From positions 238,605,086 through 238,669,085 of the forward strand of contig CM061064.1 in assembly GCA_030762895.1 (NCBI GenBank): DNA of 64,000 nucleotides, in the 5' to 3' direction. A program made the translations under genes and the position numbers. The notes beneath the pieces were generated by a model that was given only the letters and a program-made list of their open reading frames with translations, was not told where the DNA came from and made no database searches. The first letter of the stretch is position 1, and every line of letters begins with the position of its first letter. Below, piece by piece: positions 32,364 to 44,893 of this stretch. This DNA is from Sophora flavescens. Its lineage: Eukaryota; Streptophyta; Magnoliopsida; Fabales; Fabaceae.

Positions 32364-34039
32364 TGGAGATCCAAATCATTTGGCGAACAATTGTTCAGTG
32401 AGAGGACCCAAGTGTTTTAATTGTGGTCAGATGGGGCATTTAGCTAGAGACTGTGGTAGGCCAAAGACTACACCAGTTGTCAATACTGTCAAGACCAATA
32501 AACCGAAGCGGCTAAGGGGGAGAGTTTACACCATGAGTGGTGCTGAGGCTTCTGATTCTGACGATCTCATACAAGGTAGTTGCGACATAAGATGTAATCT
32601 CTTAACTATACTTTTTGATTTGGGTGCAACACATTCCTTTATCCTATGACTTGATTGTTTCAACTCCAACTGCTGAGCCAGTTACTGTAAATTCTATATG
32701 TCTGAACTGGCCTATTATTATTCAGGATAGACATTTTCTTGTTGATTTGATATGCCTGACTTTAATACAGTTAGATGTAATTTTAGGCATGGATTGGTTA
32801 TCTTCCAACCATATCATGTTGGATTGTGCTAATGAAACTTTAATTTTTCCTAATCCTGAGATTTCTGGATTTTCATCTACCAACCATATAAGAACTTTTT
32901 TGAGAGAAAGAGATTGGGGATACATGCTTTTAACTAACTTAGAAGTCGAGAGGGAGATCAATTTGAGTACAATGCCTGTAGTAAGAGAATTTCCGGATGT
33001 GTTTCCTAATGACGTTCCTGGATTGCTGCCAGTGAGAGAAATTGAATTCTCCATCGATTTGATACCTGGAGCAGGACCAATTTCGATTGCTCCATATCGG
33101 ATGGCGCCTACAGAGCTTGTGGAATTGAAAACTCAACTGGAGGACCTTTTGTCAAAACAATTCATTCGACCAAGTGTTTCTCCGTGGGGAGCACCAGTTC
33201 TTCTAGTGAGAAAAAAAGACGGAGGTTCAAGGCTTTGCGTGGATTTTCGACAACTTAATAAAGTGACGATTAAGAATAAGTACCCGTTACCGGGTATAGA
33301 TGATCTGATGGATCAACTGCAAGGAGCTGTTGTGTTTTCAAAGATTGACTTGAGGACAGGTTATCATCATATTAGGGTAAAAAGTGAAGATATTCCAAAA
33401 ACTGCATTCAGAACTCGTTATGGGTATTATGAATATCTCGTAATGCCATTCGGAGTGACGAATGCACCTGCTATCTTCATGGACTACATGAACCAGATTT
33501 TTCAATGCATTCCTTGATAAGTTTGTTGTGGTGTTCATTGATGATATTCTTATTTACTCTAAGAGTAACGAGGAACATGAAGAACACTTGCGACAAGTTT
33601 TACAGATTCTGCGTGAGAAAATTTTGTATGTGAAACTGTCTAAATGCAAATTTTAGCTTAAGGAAGTAAAGTTTTTAGGATTACCGAGGAAGGTATTGCT
33701 GTCGATCCTGCAAAAGTAGAAGCGGTACTTTCTTGGGAAAGACAAAAGACAGTAACGGAGATCAAAAGTTTTGTGGGTCTAGCCAGTTACTATAGAAGAT
33801 TTATTGAAGGATTTTCCAAGATAGTTGTGCCGTTAACCTTGCTTACGAGGAAAGATCAACCTTTTGTATGGATAGACAAATGTGAAGAAAGTTTTCAGAG
33901 GATTAAGGACCAATTGACAACCTCACCAATGTTAATATTACCTGAACCAAATGAACCTTACGAAGTGTATTGTGATGCTTCTCAACAAGGTTTAGGATGT
34001 GTGTTAATGCAACATCGGAAAGTTGTAGCTTACGCATCC
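32364..34039 (+). pseudogene. pol: gag end, protease, RT and RNase H start of chromovirus B
   Basis: Begins with the second half of the split zinc knuckle; a second knuckle, CFNCGQMGHLARDC, follows at about 32411-32452. Protease LFDLGATHSF near 32610 is followed by a stop at about 32647 and a frame change. RT runs from about 32960: FRQLNKVTIKNKYPLPGIDD, FSKIDLRTGYHHI, YLVMPFGVTNAP. A frame change near 33510 precedes the FIDD active site at about 33535; a TAG lies at 33654 and a small deletion near 33680. RNase H begins near 33960 (YCDASQQGLG) and is cut at 34039 by solo LTR D. Typical chromovirus order; not functional. Confidence 0.9.
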
Positions 34040-37000
34040 TGTAACACCCTGTTTTTCGTATGCATCTTTATCAGTAAATACATGCTTTAATGTATTTATT
34101 TTTGATAAAATCCAGAGGATGATTTTATTTAAAATAAAATCATTTTCTTGTGTTGTTTTACTGTGTGAAGTCACAGTAAAATTTTCGATTGAAAATTTAG
34201 ACGAAAACCGATCTGCGTTTTCTCTACCAGTACAAGTTTACTGAGCTAGAAACAAAATTTTAATTCGTGAACGAGACAGTTAGTGTTTTTATAATTTTTG
34301 TGGGGGTTTGGTGAATTTTCGAATTTTGTTGTCCAGGAATAAAATATAATATTTTATCCGGACAAAACCTTAAGAAAATACGATCGGATGTGCAACCGGT
34401 TACGTATTTAAGCAGTTCAAGGAACCCTAAAGGATGAGAAAAGGCTTGATGGGAAGCCTCATTAAATGCTTGTGACACACCTAAGGAAAAAGTAAATCCT
34501 TACTTCATTCCAAAATCTTATTTTTCATCTTTCTCTCTCCAATCACATCATATCACATTAACTCTTTATCCTCTCTTCAAGCAACCCACCTTCTTTCTTC
34601 TTCCTTCTTCTCTTCTTTCTTCTTCTCCCTCTCAAAACCGTGCACCCTCCCCTTTCCTCTATAAATATCACTCATCAACTTCACTTCATCACTTTCCTTT
34701 CTCCTACTCCACTCTTAAGCTTTCATCTTTTTATCTTCAAGCTTCCAAAGCTCTTGTTTTTATTCTCCTTTTCACTAAGTGTTATTCATCAAAGTTGTTC
34801 CTCTTGTTTAGGGTAATACTCTCATGTATTCTTTTCTTTAAAAACTTCATCTTTTTCTAAAGTTTCTTCTTTATGTCATATATGAGCTTTTATCTTCAAA
34901 AATCTCTCAAAAATGGTAGAAAACTCCTTTTGAGTTGAAACCAATTTCTATGGTCTTGTATTTACTTGTAGTTTAACATACAAAAAGGTTGTGTAAAACA
35001 AAGTTTCCTAACCTCTACTTTCTAATGAGGCCGAACCATTGGTTTAGATGGATCTTGTTTCAACTTTTACAAGTATGAGTTTGTATTTAAAGATTTTTTT
35101 TCCCAAAATGATCATGGACCAAGGCTCCTTTATGTTAAAGGATGCTATGTCTAAAGTGATTGGAAAGTTTAAAGATTTTTACTCTACTTTTACGTCATTT
35201 ACTTTTATGCCATTTATATTAATGCCATTTACTTTATGTCATTACATTATGTCATTTACTTTCATGCCATTTATATTTATGTCATTTACTTTATGTCATT
35301 TACATTATGTCATTTACTTTTATGCCATTTATAATTATGTCATTTACTTTATGTCATTTACATTATGTCATTTACTTTATGTCATTTATGTTTATGTCAT
35401 TTAAGATTCATTTACTTATGTCATTATACTTTAATTACTTATAAGCCTATGTTGTTCTTACTTTATGTGCTTATGAGCTTTGTTATTTAAAGTCATATGT
35501 TGCTTTCAAGATGATCATAGACTTGAGCTCCATAAGTTATTGGAAGCTAAAAGGTTTAAGGGATTGGAAGAATTTAAAGATTTTTATCATAAAAACCCAA
35601 GGATGGCCGAATCTTAAAGGTTATAGACCTAGGGTGTTTCGTTTTTCATTTATCCAAAGTGATCATGGTTTTGAGCTCCTTACTATTAATGGATGCTAAA
35701 CCAAAGAGATTGGAAAGTTTAAATGTTCCTAGCCTATTTTATTGGTCAAGGCCGAATCTCCATCAAAGTGTAACTTGGTGGGATTTTTGTTCAACTTTGT
35801 TTTAAGTAATCATGTTTTAAACTCTTAGCACTTGAGGATCATAAATCCCTATGTTGCATATGTTTTGGAAACTTCTAACCCTAAGTTCTTGGTTGAGTTC
35901 TAATGCTTTGAACCTTGTGTCTTGAAACCTAGACTCGCATCCTAACCAACCTTGAAGAACGTCCCCGAAACTGTTTATTTTCTTGCATTCTCTTACCTTC
36001 TTAAGGTAAGAGGGGATTTCCTAAAGATATTCAATAACTGTATGCATGTGTGTATGTGTTTAATTGGATATTTACATGTTGATTGAGCTTACTTGATTAT
36101 CTAATTTACTTGAACTGTTATGCTATTATCTGATGTTGAACTGTACTTGTTCTAAATGATATAATGCATATATGTGATGAACTGCTTTCAACTGTGATAT
36201 TAGCATTGAATTGATGATATATACTGTTGTTGATTGAAAGTTTGCTAAGTCAGACGTGCATCTGTGCTCAACCGTTATAAGGATTAAAAACCTTAATAAG
36301 CTTTGAAGATGAAGGGATTGGTGTTCTTTTCCAAAAGCTCTTTAAACTTAAAGTACTTGTTTTAAATGTTGAAATGGTTTTGGTGAACTATTGTTATATA
36401 AGAGAAAAATCCTTTTCAAACTATGTGTCTTCAAGTGAAAACTTTCAAGATTATTTGGCAATATCCTATTGGGGGAAATATTTCAAAGACAAAAAATTTC
36501 AAAGATGCTTTATAAAATATTTTCAAAGAAAAGGTTTTCCTAAATATTTTAGAAACTTTTCGATAACCTGGATAGGTTATCGAGGATTCGATTTTGAATT
36601 TGTTTTTCACTGAACGAAAAATAAGTACTTAAGAAAGAGAATCTAGTACGCGAGACGTCGCCTCTAGTATTCAGTTATGCGCACGTGATCTTGGATCAGT
36701 GTTAATTCGGGACTATGAGTCCTATTTATGATGTTATGGACTGAGAGTCCAATTCTCGAAATTGAGGACAGTTCGTTCTGATTTCGTTGTGATGGACTTA
36801 GGTCCTAATCACGTTGTGTTGGACTGTGTATTCTAACCGCGTGTGATGAACATTGTTAAAGGTGAAGGTTGTTTTCTACGACCACAACCCTTGACTGCAG
36901 CCGCGGTCTGGGGCATTGTGATTGAGCATTCGGACTATGTGTCCTATGCTTTTGAGTTTTCAAGTGATGGGGAAATGATGATTAAGTCGTTAGCTTTGAG

Positions 37001-37836
37001 CTGCGACAGTGAAAAGAATGAACACAAAGAAACCCTTTTAAATAAAATATTTTCTCATGTGCATTTCCCCAAGCAGACGTGCTATTGATATATATCAGAT
37101 ACAAAGATGGTATCTGGGAGTCTGTCCATGTAAACCGAGTTAAGAGGTACATGTGACGTTGCTCGTCCTGAGACCTTGAAGTGCTATGCATATTTTCGAA
37201 AGATTGACTGTGCGGGTTTGAGACCCTTTGATATAACACTGTTATATTGTGTATATGCATGATTTAACTGCTTATATGATTATGTGATGTATGTATCATG
37301 TTTATGGTTGTTGTGGGATATATCTTATGATGGTATCTCACTCTTACAATTATATCAGGTCTCTTCGGGTTTTGCTGTAGTACCTTGGCACTCTAGTGTC
37401 GATGTTGCAGAGGAGTCTTTCTAAGTCAATTGAAGACCTAGTGTTAGAGGTTGGGAAAGTATTCCGATTGGGGGTCTCTCCAATGAATATTTGATATAAT
37501 GACCAGCTTAGGAGTTTTGAGTTGGGTTGTATATCTGGAGAGGTCGGTAAATGTAGTGTTATATCCATCCATCTGTAGTTTGAACTTTTCTTCCGAAAGT
37601 GGAAACTTAGAGAAATGTTGTATGTCATGGTAACTTCGTTACGAACGTGACTTTACATTTTAAATGTATGTATGATGGATTTCAGAATTATCCTTATAGA
37701 AGAAAATTTTATACCCCAATTTTCTGACTTAAGAGAAAACAAATTTTCCGAAAGCAACCAGCAAAATTATCTTTTAATTTACTTCCGCATGTGTTACGAA
37801 GTAATGCCCCAAGGGGGGGGGGGGGGGGGCATTACA
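34040..37836 (+). repeat. Solo LTR D (3797 bp), chromovirus-related
   Basis: Starts TGTAACACCC, ends GCATTACA, flanked by perfect CATCC duplications (34035-34039 and 37837-37841). It interrupts the RNase H codons of chromovirus B: the Ala-Ser-Arg-Gln reading is restored when the LTR and one CATCC are removed. Contents: TATAAATA at 34660, GGCCGAA motifs at 35029, 35605 and 35750, donor-like TTAAGGTAAG near 36001, GAGACGTCG near 36652, acceptor-like ATTATATCAG near 37350, GACCAGCTTAGG near 37501, and 17 G at 37813-37829. No gene is called in it. Confidence 0.92.
35190..35410 (+). repeat. ATTTAC/ATGTC minisatellite in solo LTR D
   Basis: About fifteen imperfect units of a 14-15 base motif CATTTACTTTATGT with variants. 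It generates the low-complexity ORF at 35048-35404, which should not be taken as a gene. Confidence 0.85.
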
Positions 37837-39618
37837 CATCCCGTCAGTTAAAAACACATGAAATAAATTATCCGACGCATGATCCGGAGGTAGCTGCAGT
37901 GGTTTTTTCACTAAAGATATGGAGGCATTACTTGTACGAAGCAAAGTTCGATGTCTTTAGTGACCACAAAAGTTTAAAGTATCTATTTGATCATAAGGAG
38001 CTCAACATGAGACAAAGATGTTGGATGGAATTTCTAAAAGATTACGATTTCAAGTTACAGTGTCATCCTAGAAAAGCTAACATTGTAGCTGATGCACTTA
38101 GCCGAAAAGTCATTCATATCCCAGCTATGATGGTAAGGGAACTAAAGTTAATAGAGGAGTTCCGTGATCTCAATTTGATTATGGAATTCAATAAGGAGAA
38201 GATCAGTGTGGGAATGATCAAAATTTCTAGTGGATTAATGGAAGAAATACGAGAACGACAAGTTACGGATGCTTATCTTCGAGAAAAGAGGGACTTAATG
38301 AGACAAGGGAAAGTTGCAGAATTTAGTTTGGGATCGGATCAAATCTTAAGGTGCAATGTACGAATGTGTGTGCCTGATAATCCTGAGATGAAAAAGATGA
38401 GTTTAGACGAATCACATAAGAGTAAGTTAAGTATTCATCCCGGATCGAAGAAGATGTACCAAGACTTGAAACAAAGATTTTGGTGGCCAGGCATGAAAAA
38501 GCAAGTAGCAGAGTACGTTACATCTTGTCTGACATGTCAAAAAGTGAAGGTGGAACATCAAAGGCCAGGGGGTATGCTTACATCACTAGATATACCAGAA
38601 AGGAAGTGGGATAGCATATCAATGGATTTTGTGGTAAGTTTACCGCGAACTTCTAAAGGTTTTGATTCAATTTGGGTGATTGTTGACAGGCTAACAAAAT
38701 CGGCACATTTCTTACCTGTTAAGATCAATTACACGGTAGAGAAATTGACTGATATTTATATCATGGAAGTAATCAGATTACATGGGATACCATCGAGTAT
38801 TGTGTCAGATAGAGATCCGAAGTTTACTTCATGTTTCTGGGAAGTTTACATCAAGCTTTAGGAACTAAGTTAAGGTTAAGTTCAGCTTATCATCCTCAGA
38901 CCGATGGACAAACAGAAAGAACGATTCAATCATTAGAAGATTTGATGAGAACATGTGTTTTAGACCATCGTGGGAGTTGGGATGACTTGTTACCGCTGAT
39001 CGAATTCACATATAACAATAGTTTCATTCAAGTATAGGGATGGCACCCTATGAGGCTTTGTACGGAAGGAAATGTCAAACACCTGTGTGTTGGTACCAAG
39101 ATGGGGAAAGCATGATTTTAGGTCCTGAAATCGTGCAGCAGACGATGGAAAAAGTAAAACAAATTCGTGAAAAGATGAGAACGGCACAAAGTAAGCAGAA
39201 GAGTTATTCGGATCAAAAGACACGACCTCTCGAATTTGAAGAAGGTGAACATGTATTTCTGAGAGTCACACCAACGACTGTGGTAGGTAGGGTTATGAAG
39301 TCCAGAAAGCTCACTCCTAAATTCATTGGACCTTACCAAATTCTTTGTCGTATTGGCCCAGTAGCCTATCAAATTTCCTTGCTGCCTTTTCTTTCAAATA
39401 TTCATGATGTATTCCATGTTTCACAACTAAGGAAGTATATTCCTGATCCATCACATGTAATCGAACCCGATGAAGTACAATTAAAAGAAAACTTGTCTTA
39501 TGAGACTTCATTTATACGAATCGAAGATAAGTTGATTAAGCCACTCGGGTGTAAGCAAATTTCCTTAGTCAAGGTTATTTGGGATGAAACTACTGGAGAA
39601 GCAACGTGGGAAACCTAG
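37837..39618 (+). pseudogene. pol: RNase H end, integrase and chromodomain of chromovirus B
   Basis: Continues RNase H (VFSDHKSLKYLF, then ADALSRK near 38088). Integrase: HH-CC part near 38430-38545 (HPGSKKMYQDLKQRFWWPGM, CLTCQ), then the DDE core with D in SMDFVVSLP near 38623, D in SDRDPKF near 38808 and E in TERTIQSLED near 38920. A frame change near 38845 and a stop at 39035 break it. From 39040 the GPY/F-type C-terminal region (GPYQILCRIGPVAYQI near 39330) leads to a chromodomain-like end (KVIWDETTGEATWE) that closes at 39618. The chromodomain is expected to direct integration into heterochromatin. Confidence 0.92.
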
Positions 39619-39683
39619 GACAAAATGAGATTACAGTATCCTGAACTTTTTACAGGTACGTAATTTCGAGGACGGATTTTTTT

Positions 39684-39698
39684 TTAGTGGGGTAGTAA
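39684..39698 (+). promoter_or_regulatory. Polypurine tract of chromovirus B
   Basis: TTAGTGGGGTAGTAA immediately before the LTR, after a TTTCGAGGACGGATTTTT tail. It is identical to the tract of element A, which supports mobilisation of A by elements of this group. Confidence 0.82.
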
Positions 39699-42600
39699 TG
39701 TAACACCCCGATTTTTCGCTGCTTTCAAATGTCGGTAATAAATATATAAAAATATATTTTTATACAAAACTCAAAATGATTTTGGGTAAACCACTATTAT
39801 TTTTACGTCATGTTTTATATCTTAGGGTTACGATGAAATTTTGGGTTGAAAATTCAGATGGAACCCGGTCTGCGTTTTCACTGACAGTAAACGTTTATTG
39901 CTCAGAAAACCTAATTTTAATTCCTGAAAGAAATGAAAAACGTTTTTATCGTATTTACTACGATACTGGAAGTTTTGAAAAATTTAGTGAAAAAATTAAA
40001 ATATTATATTTGCTGCGGGCAAATACGTCGAAATATCTCTAGGAAAAACCTACTTCAGATGAACCAAGGAGTCAGCAACGGAGCTGAGGTGACGGATTTG
40101 ACTAATGTGACAGGCATTTATGACGATCCTATCCGCGTCATAATGGCCATAATGGCGCATTTATGACAAAGGGATATTTTGCATGGAAATGACGATTTTA
40201 CCCCTAGCTTTTCATGAATTTTTCAAGCCATGCCATTGTAAATTTTGACCAAACCACCCCCGAAAACCAACGGGTCCTTCATCATAAACCACTTAGGCAA
40301 TTTCTTCATTTCATTCATGCCATTTTCTCTCCAAAGTTTAAGCTTCTGCCTTAGAACTCATAAGAACACCGTAGGAGTTTTGTGACGAACATCATCAAGA
40401 TCATCCTTTTCTTTGATCATCAAGAGGTAACAACTCTTCATCTTGTCATTTAAAGCCTTTCTCTTCACAACTTTTATGGATTTATGACATGAATCATCAT
40501 GTTCTTCATTTCATTCAAAGTTCATGAAGCTAAATTCAAAAATCCATAACTAATTATAGAAAAATCCTTTTGACATGAAACCAATTGCTATGATCTCATA
40601 ATCATCTCTATTTTCATCATCTAGAAGAATATGATAATGAGAAATTTCTTTCCCAACTTTCTGAACTGGGCCGAATCCATGAAAAAAGTGATGTTCATGG
40701 GTTTTGTTTCATTATCATGTCTTGATTCATGATTCAATCTTTCAGTACCTTGATAGTTCTTGTATGTAAGTAAATAGAAGATCAAAAAAAATCAAACCCT
40801 AACCTATTTATTTCATAAAGGCCGAAACCCTAGCTATGAAAATTTGATGGATTTTTTATTCAAAAGTTGTCTTGTGACACTTGAATCCAACTCTAAGTTT
40901 TGTATGTTGATTAAATCCAAGAGTTGAAAAAGTTTTAAAAACCTCTATCCTATGATCTTGAGAAAAACTGAAACCCTAGTTCTTGGAACTAGATGAGTTT
41001 TATTCCATGTTCTTGGTTCATGATCTTGGTTTAAGTGCTTAATCAAGTTTAAGTTACTTATGGATCATAAATCCCTAAACCTAACCTAGAAAATTTGTTG
41101 AGGCCGAAACCTAACCTTCATGATCCAAGTATGTTGTTGTTTGATTTGATTTATTTTGGTTGCAATTCGTTTGAAGGAATCGTTCAAGTTAGCTTGACTT
41201 AAGCTGACAGAGGAGAATCGGATTGGGATAGGGAGATTAATTGAAACTGCTAGTTCAAATCTTTAAGAGGTAAGGGGAGTATGCCTGAGGAGTTTAAGAT
41301 AATCACATGCTTATTGTAGGAGTCATTTGAGAATTTTCTGTAGGAAATATTTTATGATATTGCATTGTTTCTTTGTTAACTATTTGGATTGATTAGATAT
41401 TTATCTGAGTAATTGAATTCATGTGATATGTGGATTTACATTATTATAATTAGTTGGTTATATTATAATTGTGATGCATGTTATAGATGGATATATGTCA
41501 TGTTATTCTGTGATTGAAATTTATCTGCAGTTGAGTGTCGGACTGAGAAACCTGACATTGGTCAGTGTTTAAAAATTAATTTGAGGATAAAAACTTAATA
41601 ATATTGGATAATTAATCAGAGGGGTTAATTTGGGAAATTTGAGAAAAATGAAAAAAATAATAATATTTTAATAATATTTTGTGGAAACTGTTAAATAAGC
41701 GACAGTTAGGGCGAAACCGTGAAATTTTTTCACAGGCCCTAATTTTAGTAAAATAAATTCAATTTAATTTATAAAATGCTATTTAAAGTGATTAAGTTCC
41801 GAAAATAATGTTATATAGCAGCCAGAACAATTACTTCTGACAGAAAAGTGATTTTTATTATAAAAAGAATTTTATTAAAAATTTTGGGAAAAGATTAAAT
41901 ATCTAATTATTTTATTATTATAAATTTATTTATTGATTACTTTTTGAAAAGTTGACTTTTATTAAGATTTATTTTCAGAAATAAAATAGTCAGAAATAAA
42001 AGAATTTATCAATGATTTTCAGGTTTTATCAACGTGTTAACAGAAAAAGGATTTCTGTAAAAGTATTTTTATTCCGTGAAATTATTTTGTTAAACTTGGA
42101 TAAGTTTTCGGAGCTTTTGTTTTGTATTTGTTTTTCACTGAGCGAAATGTTTTACAAACAGATAAATAAACCTAGGAACCGAGACGTCGGGGTTCTAGTG
42201 TTCTATGGACACGTAGATCAAGGATCTGTGTCATTGGACGGAGTGTCCTGCAATGATTTTATTGGACTGTGTCCTAAATTGATGTGGAAAGTGTGAGTTC
42301 CATATCCGCGAAGCCCAAGACTGGTGCATTGGTTTAAGGGCCTCGTGATTGAGCACTCGGACTGTGTGTCCTGTGTTGAGTTTAAAAACATTTGGGCTAT
42401 ATGTCCTGTGTTTGTTTAAGGGGAAAGTCTTAATAAGAAATTAAGAATGGTCGTTAGCTTTGTGCTTTGACAAGAAAATATTATTATGACAAAGAAAACA
42501 AATCGAGAATAAAAGTTTTTCTCATGCATAGATGGCAGACGTGTCATGTGTTGTGATCATTGAGTCAGGAGTGGATCAATGTATCAGTTATGTTCTATGT

Positions 42601-44099
42601 TCCATTTGATCAATGGGATTCTATGTGAGCAAATGTATCTTTACTGGACTGTGTGTCAAATTTTATGCGATAACTATTGTGATTCGGAGTAATGCAATAG
42701 GTTATGGACAATAATCTCCACTGTTCGTAGTGACCATTGGGATTCTGTGTGAGCCAATGAGTTACATTTTTGAACAATAACCTTGGTGAAACAGTGTGTT
42801 GCCATTGTGTTATGTGTTCCCTTGGACAATGTTTTATTTCGTTTTTACAATGTACCATGTGCAGAGCTTAATCAGCTCAAAACGAAATAGAAAGTTGTGG
42901 GATCTCCGGAGATTAGGTATTAAAAATAGAGCCTGAATATTGAAGTGCCATGCATTTTTATAAAATGACGATGACTGCCGGGTATGAAAACCTTTGAATT
43001 AAATTATTCTGCTATTTCAAAATAATTTTATTATACTGTGAATATATGGTATTTGCTATTTGTGTGTCGTGCAAGGGATTGTCTTATCAAGACTCATATA
43101 TTGGAAACTCACCCTTGCACATTCGTTTGTGGTTTCCTCTACTATGTGGAATCTACATATATATATATATATAGTTACGTTCAGATGGATCCGGGCGCAG
43201 CGGACCTGAGCTACTCAGGGGTTCGAGCCCTGATGTTCGACAATGCTGATCAAGGGAACGGCTGGGTGATTAACCCAGGAGCTCGGAGTGCCACTTACAC
43301 AGGTCCTATGAGGACGCTCCGAGGTACTGTAGCAAACGGACCACAGCAGTTGATTCATAGTAGGGAGACGATTGAAGTTTCATTACCCCCCATTTGGATG
43401 ATCCTACGATATCTGGTACAACACGGAAATCTGGAGCACCAACCACCTCCTTTTGTTCATCCGTTACACCAAGTAGCACCGGAGTCACCTCTTGCACCCA
43501 TAGTCTTGATTCCAGAGGATGTCCAGGTGGATATGGAGGATCCGATGGTTGATCCAAACTATATTCCTTTAGGGGACGAAGAGTCTCCAGCTGTTGGAGA
43601 GGGGGCCGTTGTATCCTCTCCAGATACACCTCCCGGAGGTGGGGGAGTTTATACTGGAATCCCCAATGGATTTCTGTAGTGATGACCAGCTTAGGATGTA
43701 TTTTTCGAAAAGAGTGGGAATTTTAGGTTAGTCTGACTTAGTGGCTACTGAGAGCCATCTTTTGAGTAGTGTTTTTCAGACTCCCACTATGACATAGTCA
43801 TGATGTTTTGGTTAGTGTAAAATATGTGTGACAGTAGATGGTGACCTGGTAAGAAAAAGGTCTTTTGTAAAACGTTGAGGCATATGTAATATATATAATG
43901 ATGTATATTATTTTATGGGTGTTCGAGTGTGTGTACAGTAAAAAGAAAAAGAAAAAATTTTACCACTATTTTTGAGAAGTTTAGGGAATTAGAAAACGAA
44001 TCTTGTTTTCCGAAGGAAACCAACAAATTAGTATCTTTATTAAGTTTGATGTTTGAACCATGTTACGAAAATGTGATACCTGGAAAATGGGGTGTCACA
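39699..44099 (+). repeat. 3' LTR of chromovirus B (4401 bp)
   Basis: Starts TGTAACACCCCG, ends GGGTGTCACA. Donor-like motifs at 40437 and 41280; GGCCGAA-type motifs at 40669, 40820 and 41102 with a degenerate one at 40966; CGAGACGTCGGGGTT near 42180; GGCAGACGTGTC near 42535 followed by a region of degenerate repeats; ORF 43185-43679; GACCAGCTTAGG at 43684. No TATAAATA was found in the expected place. The first 1.25 kb has no partner in the truncated 5' LTR. Confidence 0.9.
43185..43679 (+). CDS. LTR-internal ORF, copy in 3' LTR of chromovirus B (164 aa)
   Basis: Unrecognised product, aligned with the ORF at 18128-18637. The ATG follows GTTCAG, again acceptor-like, after a TA-rich stretch. 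The protein starts MDPGAADLSYSG and keeps SRETIEVSLPPIWMI, PEDVQVDMEDPMVDP and SPDTPPGGGGVYTG. No stop or frameshift separates the copies, but the changes are mostly nonsynonymous, so present selection is not supported; the ORF was open in the ancestor. An in-frame upstream ATG at 43038 exists. It could be an accessory or Gag-leader exon; the data do not decide. Confidence 0.4.
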   Translation: MDPGAADLSYSGVRALMFDNADQGNGWVINPGARSATYTGPMRTLRGTVANGPQQLIHSRETIEVSLPPIWMILRYLVQHGNLEHQPPPFVHPLHQVAPESPLAPIVLIPEDVQVDMEDPMVDPNYIPLGDEESPAVGEGAVVSSPDTPPGGGGVYTGIPNGFL

Positions 44100-44355
44100 C
44101 TTACCTTCGACCTCATTTACTAATTAAGTTTTCTTTGTAATCTTGTAGTGTAAAATCTTTGAAGCAAGTTACTTTGAAGCTCTTCTTTGTAAGTCCATTG
44201 TTAAAAAGTTTTAAGTTGATAATCCTTTGTACTTTTGTACTCTAATTTACATGAAATAAATAGATAGTTTGATAACAATATTTTAATTTATACTGTGATT
44301 CATCTATTTCATTACTACTCTTATTTTACTAATTCTTGAGAAGATCTGCAGTGGC
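44100..44355 (+). other. Pararetrovirus intergenic region remnant
   Basis: AT-rich, without ORF, between the chromovirus B LTR and the second movement-protein segment. It contains repeated CTTTGTA and TTGTACT stretches and an AATAAA polyadenylation-type signal (44255-44260), as expected near the 3' end of a caulimovirid transcript. It then passes abruptly into the middle of the movement-protein gene, so this region is rearranged. Assignment rests on position. Confidence 0.45.
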
Positions 44356-44893
44356 ATTCTGGGAATCTAAATTCTTATCCGAGTGGCGTGTAATATATAA
44401 GATATATTACAAAGCCATGAAAACAAATATTTCTCCTAAAGGATTAAATATTTCTTCGAAAGAAGATACTTTGCTTCTTCGAGTCAACCTCTAAAAAGCA
44501 AATGCAGTCACTCCAAAGAGACTCAATCATAATGTGGTCTCTAGAAATCTTGACTGGAATTTACAAGAAATTCTGCCTCCAGAAGAGCTAGAACCCTCTC
44601 AAATGTCAATACCAATTGAATATGCATCTGGAAATGTTTCGATAAGTTTTGCGCCTTTTAGTAGGTGTAACTCTACCAGGTCGTTTAGAACCCCTAAGGG
44701 ATCTAAACAATCAAATAATTCAAGAAAATCAATTGATTCATTTCATTCGTTAAGATTAGCAGGAATAAGAGATCACCTTGTTATTCCTCAACCTGAATAT
44801 AGGGTTGAAACACCACAATCAGTCCAACCAATAACCCAGAGAGAGTCACCAACTCAATTTGAAATAAACCAAAGTTTTGAAACACATAATTAG
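44356..44893 (+). pseudogene. Endogenous caulimovirid movement-protein region, copy B
   Basis: Closely similar to 15461-15880 but extends further downstream, to a stop at 44891. The part at 44534-44893 reads in one frame (RNLDWNLQEILPPEELEPS through SFETHN) and includes an S/R-rich stretch. The N-terminal half of the gene, present in copy A, is missing here; upstream lies the intergenic remnant. Stops and frame changes occur before 44534. The duplication of this stretch on both sides of chromovirus B indicates two viral copies or a rearranged tandem array. Confidence 0.75.

Noticed and set aside
35048..35404. 118-codon ORF rich in F, M and H
   Set aside because: Translation of the ATTTAC/ATGTC minisatellite in solo LTR D.
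35190..35410. Short regularly repeated units, considered as a CRISPR-like array
   Set aside because: The units are directly tandem without unique spacers, and the DNA is plant nuclear.
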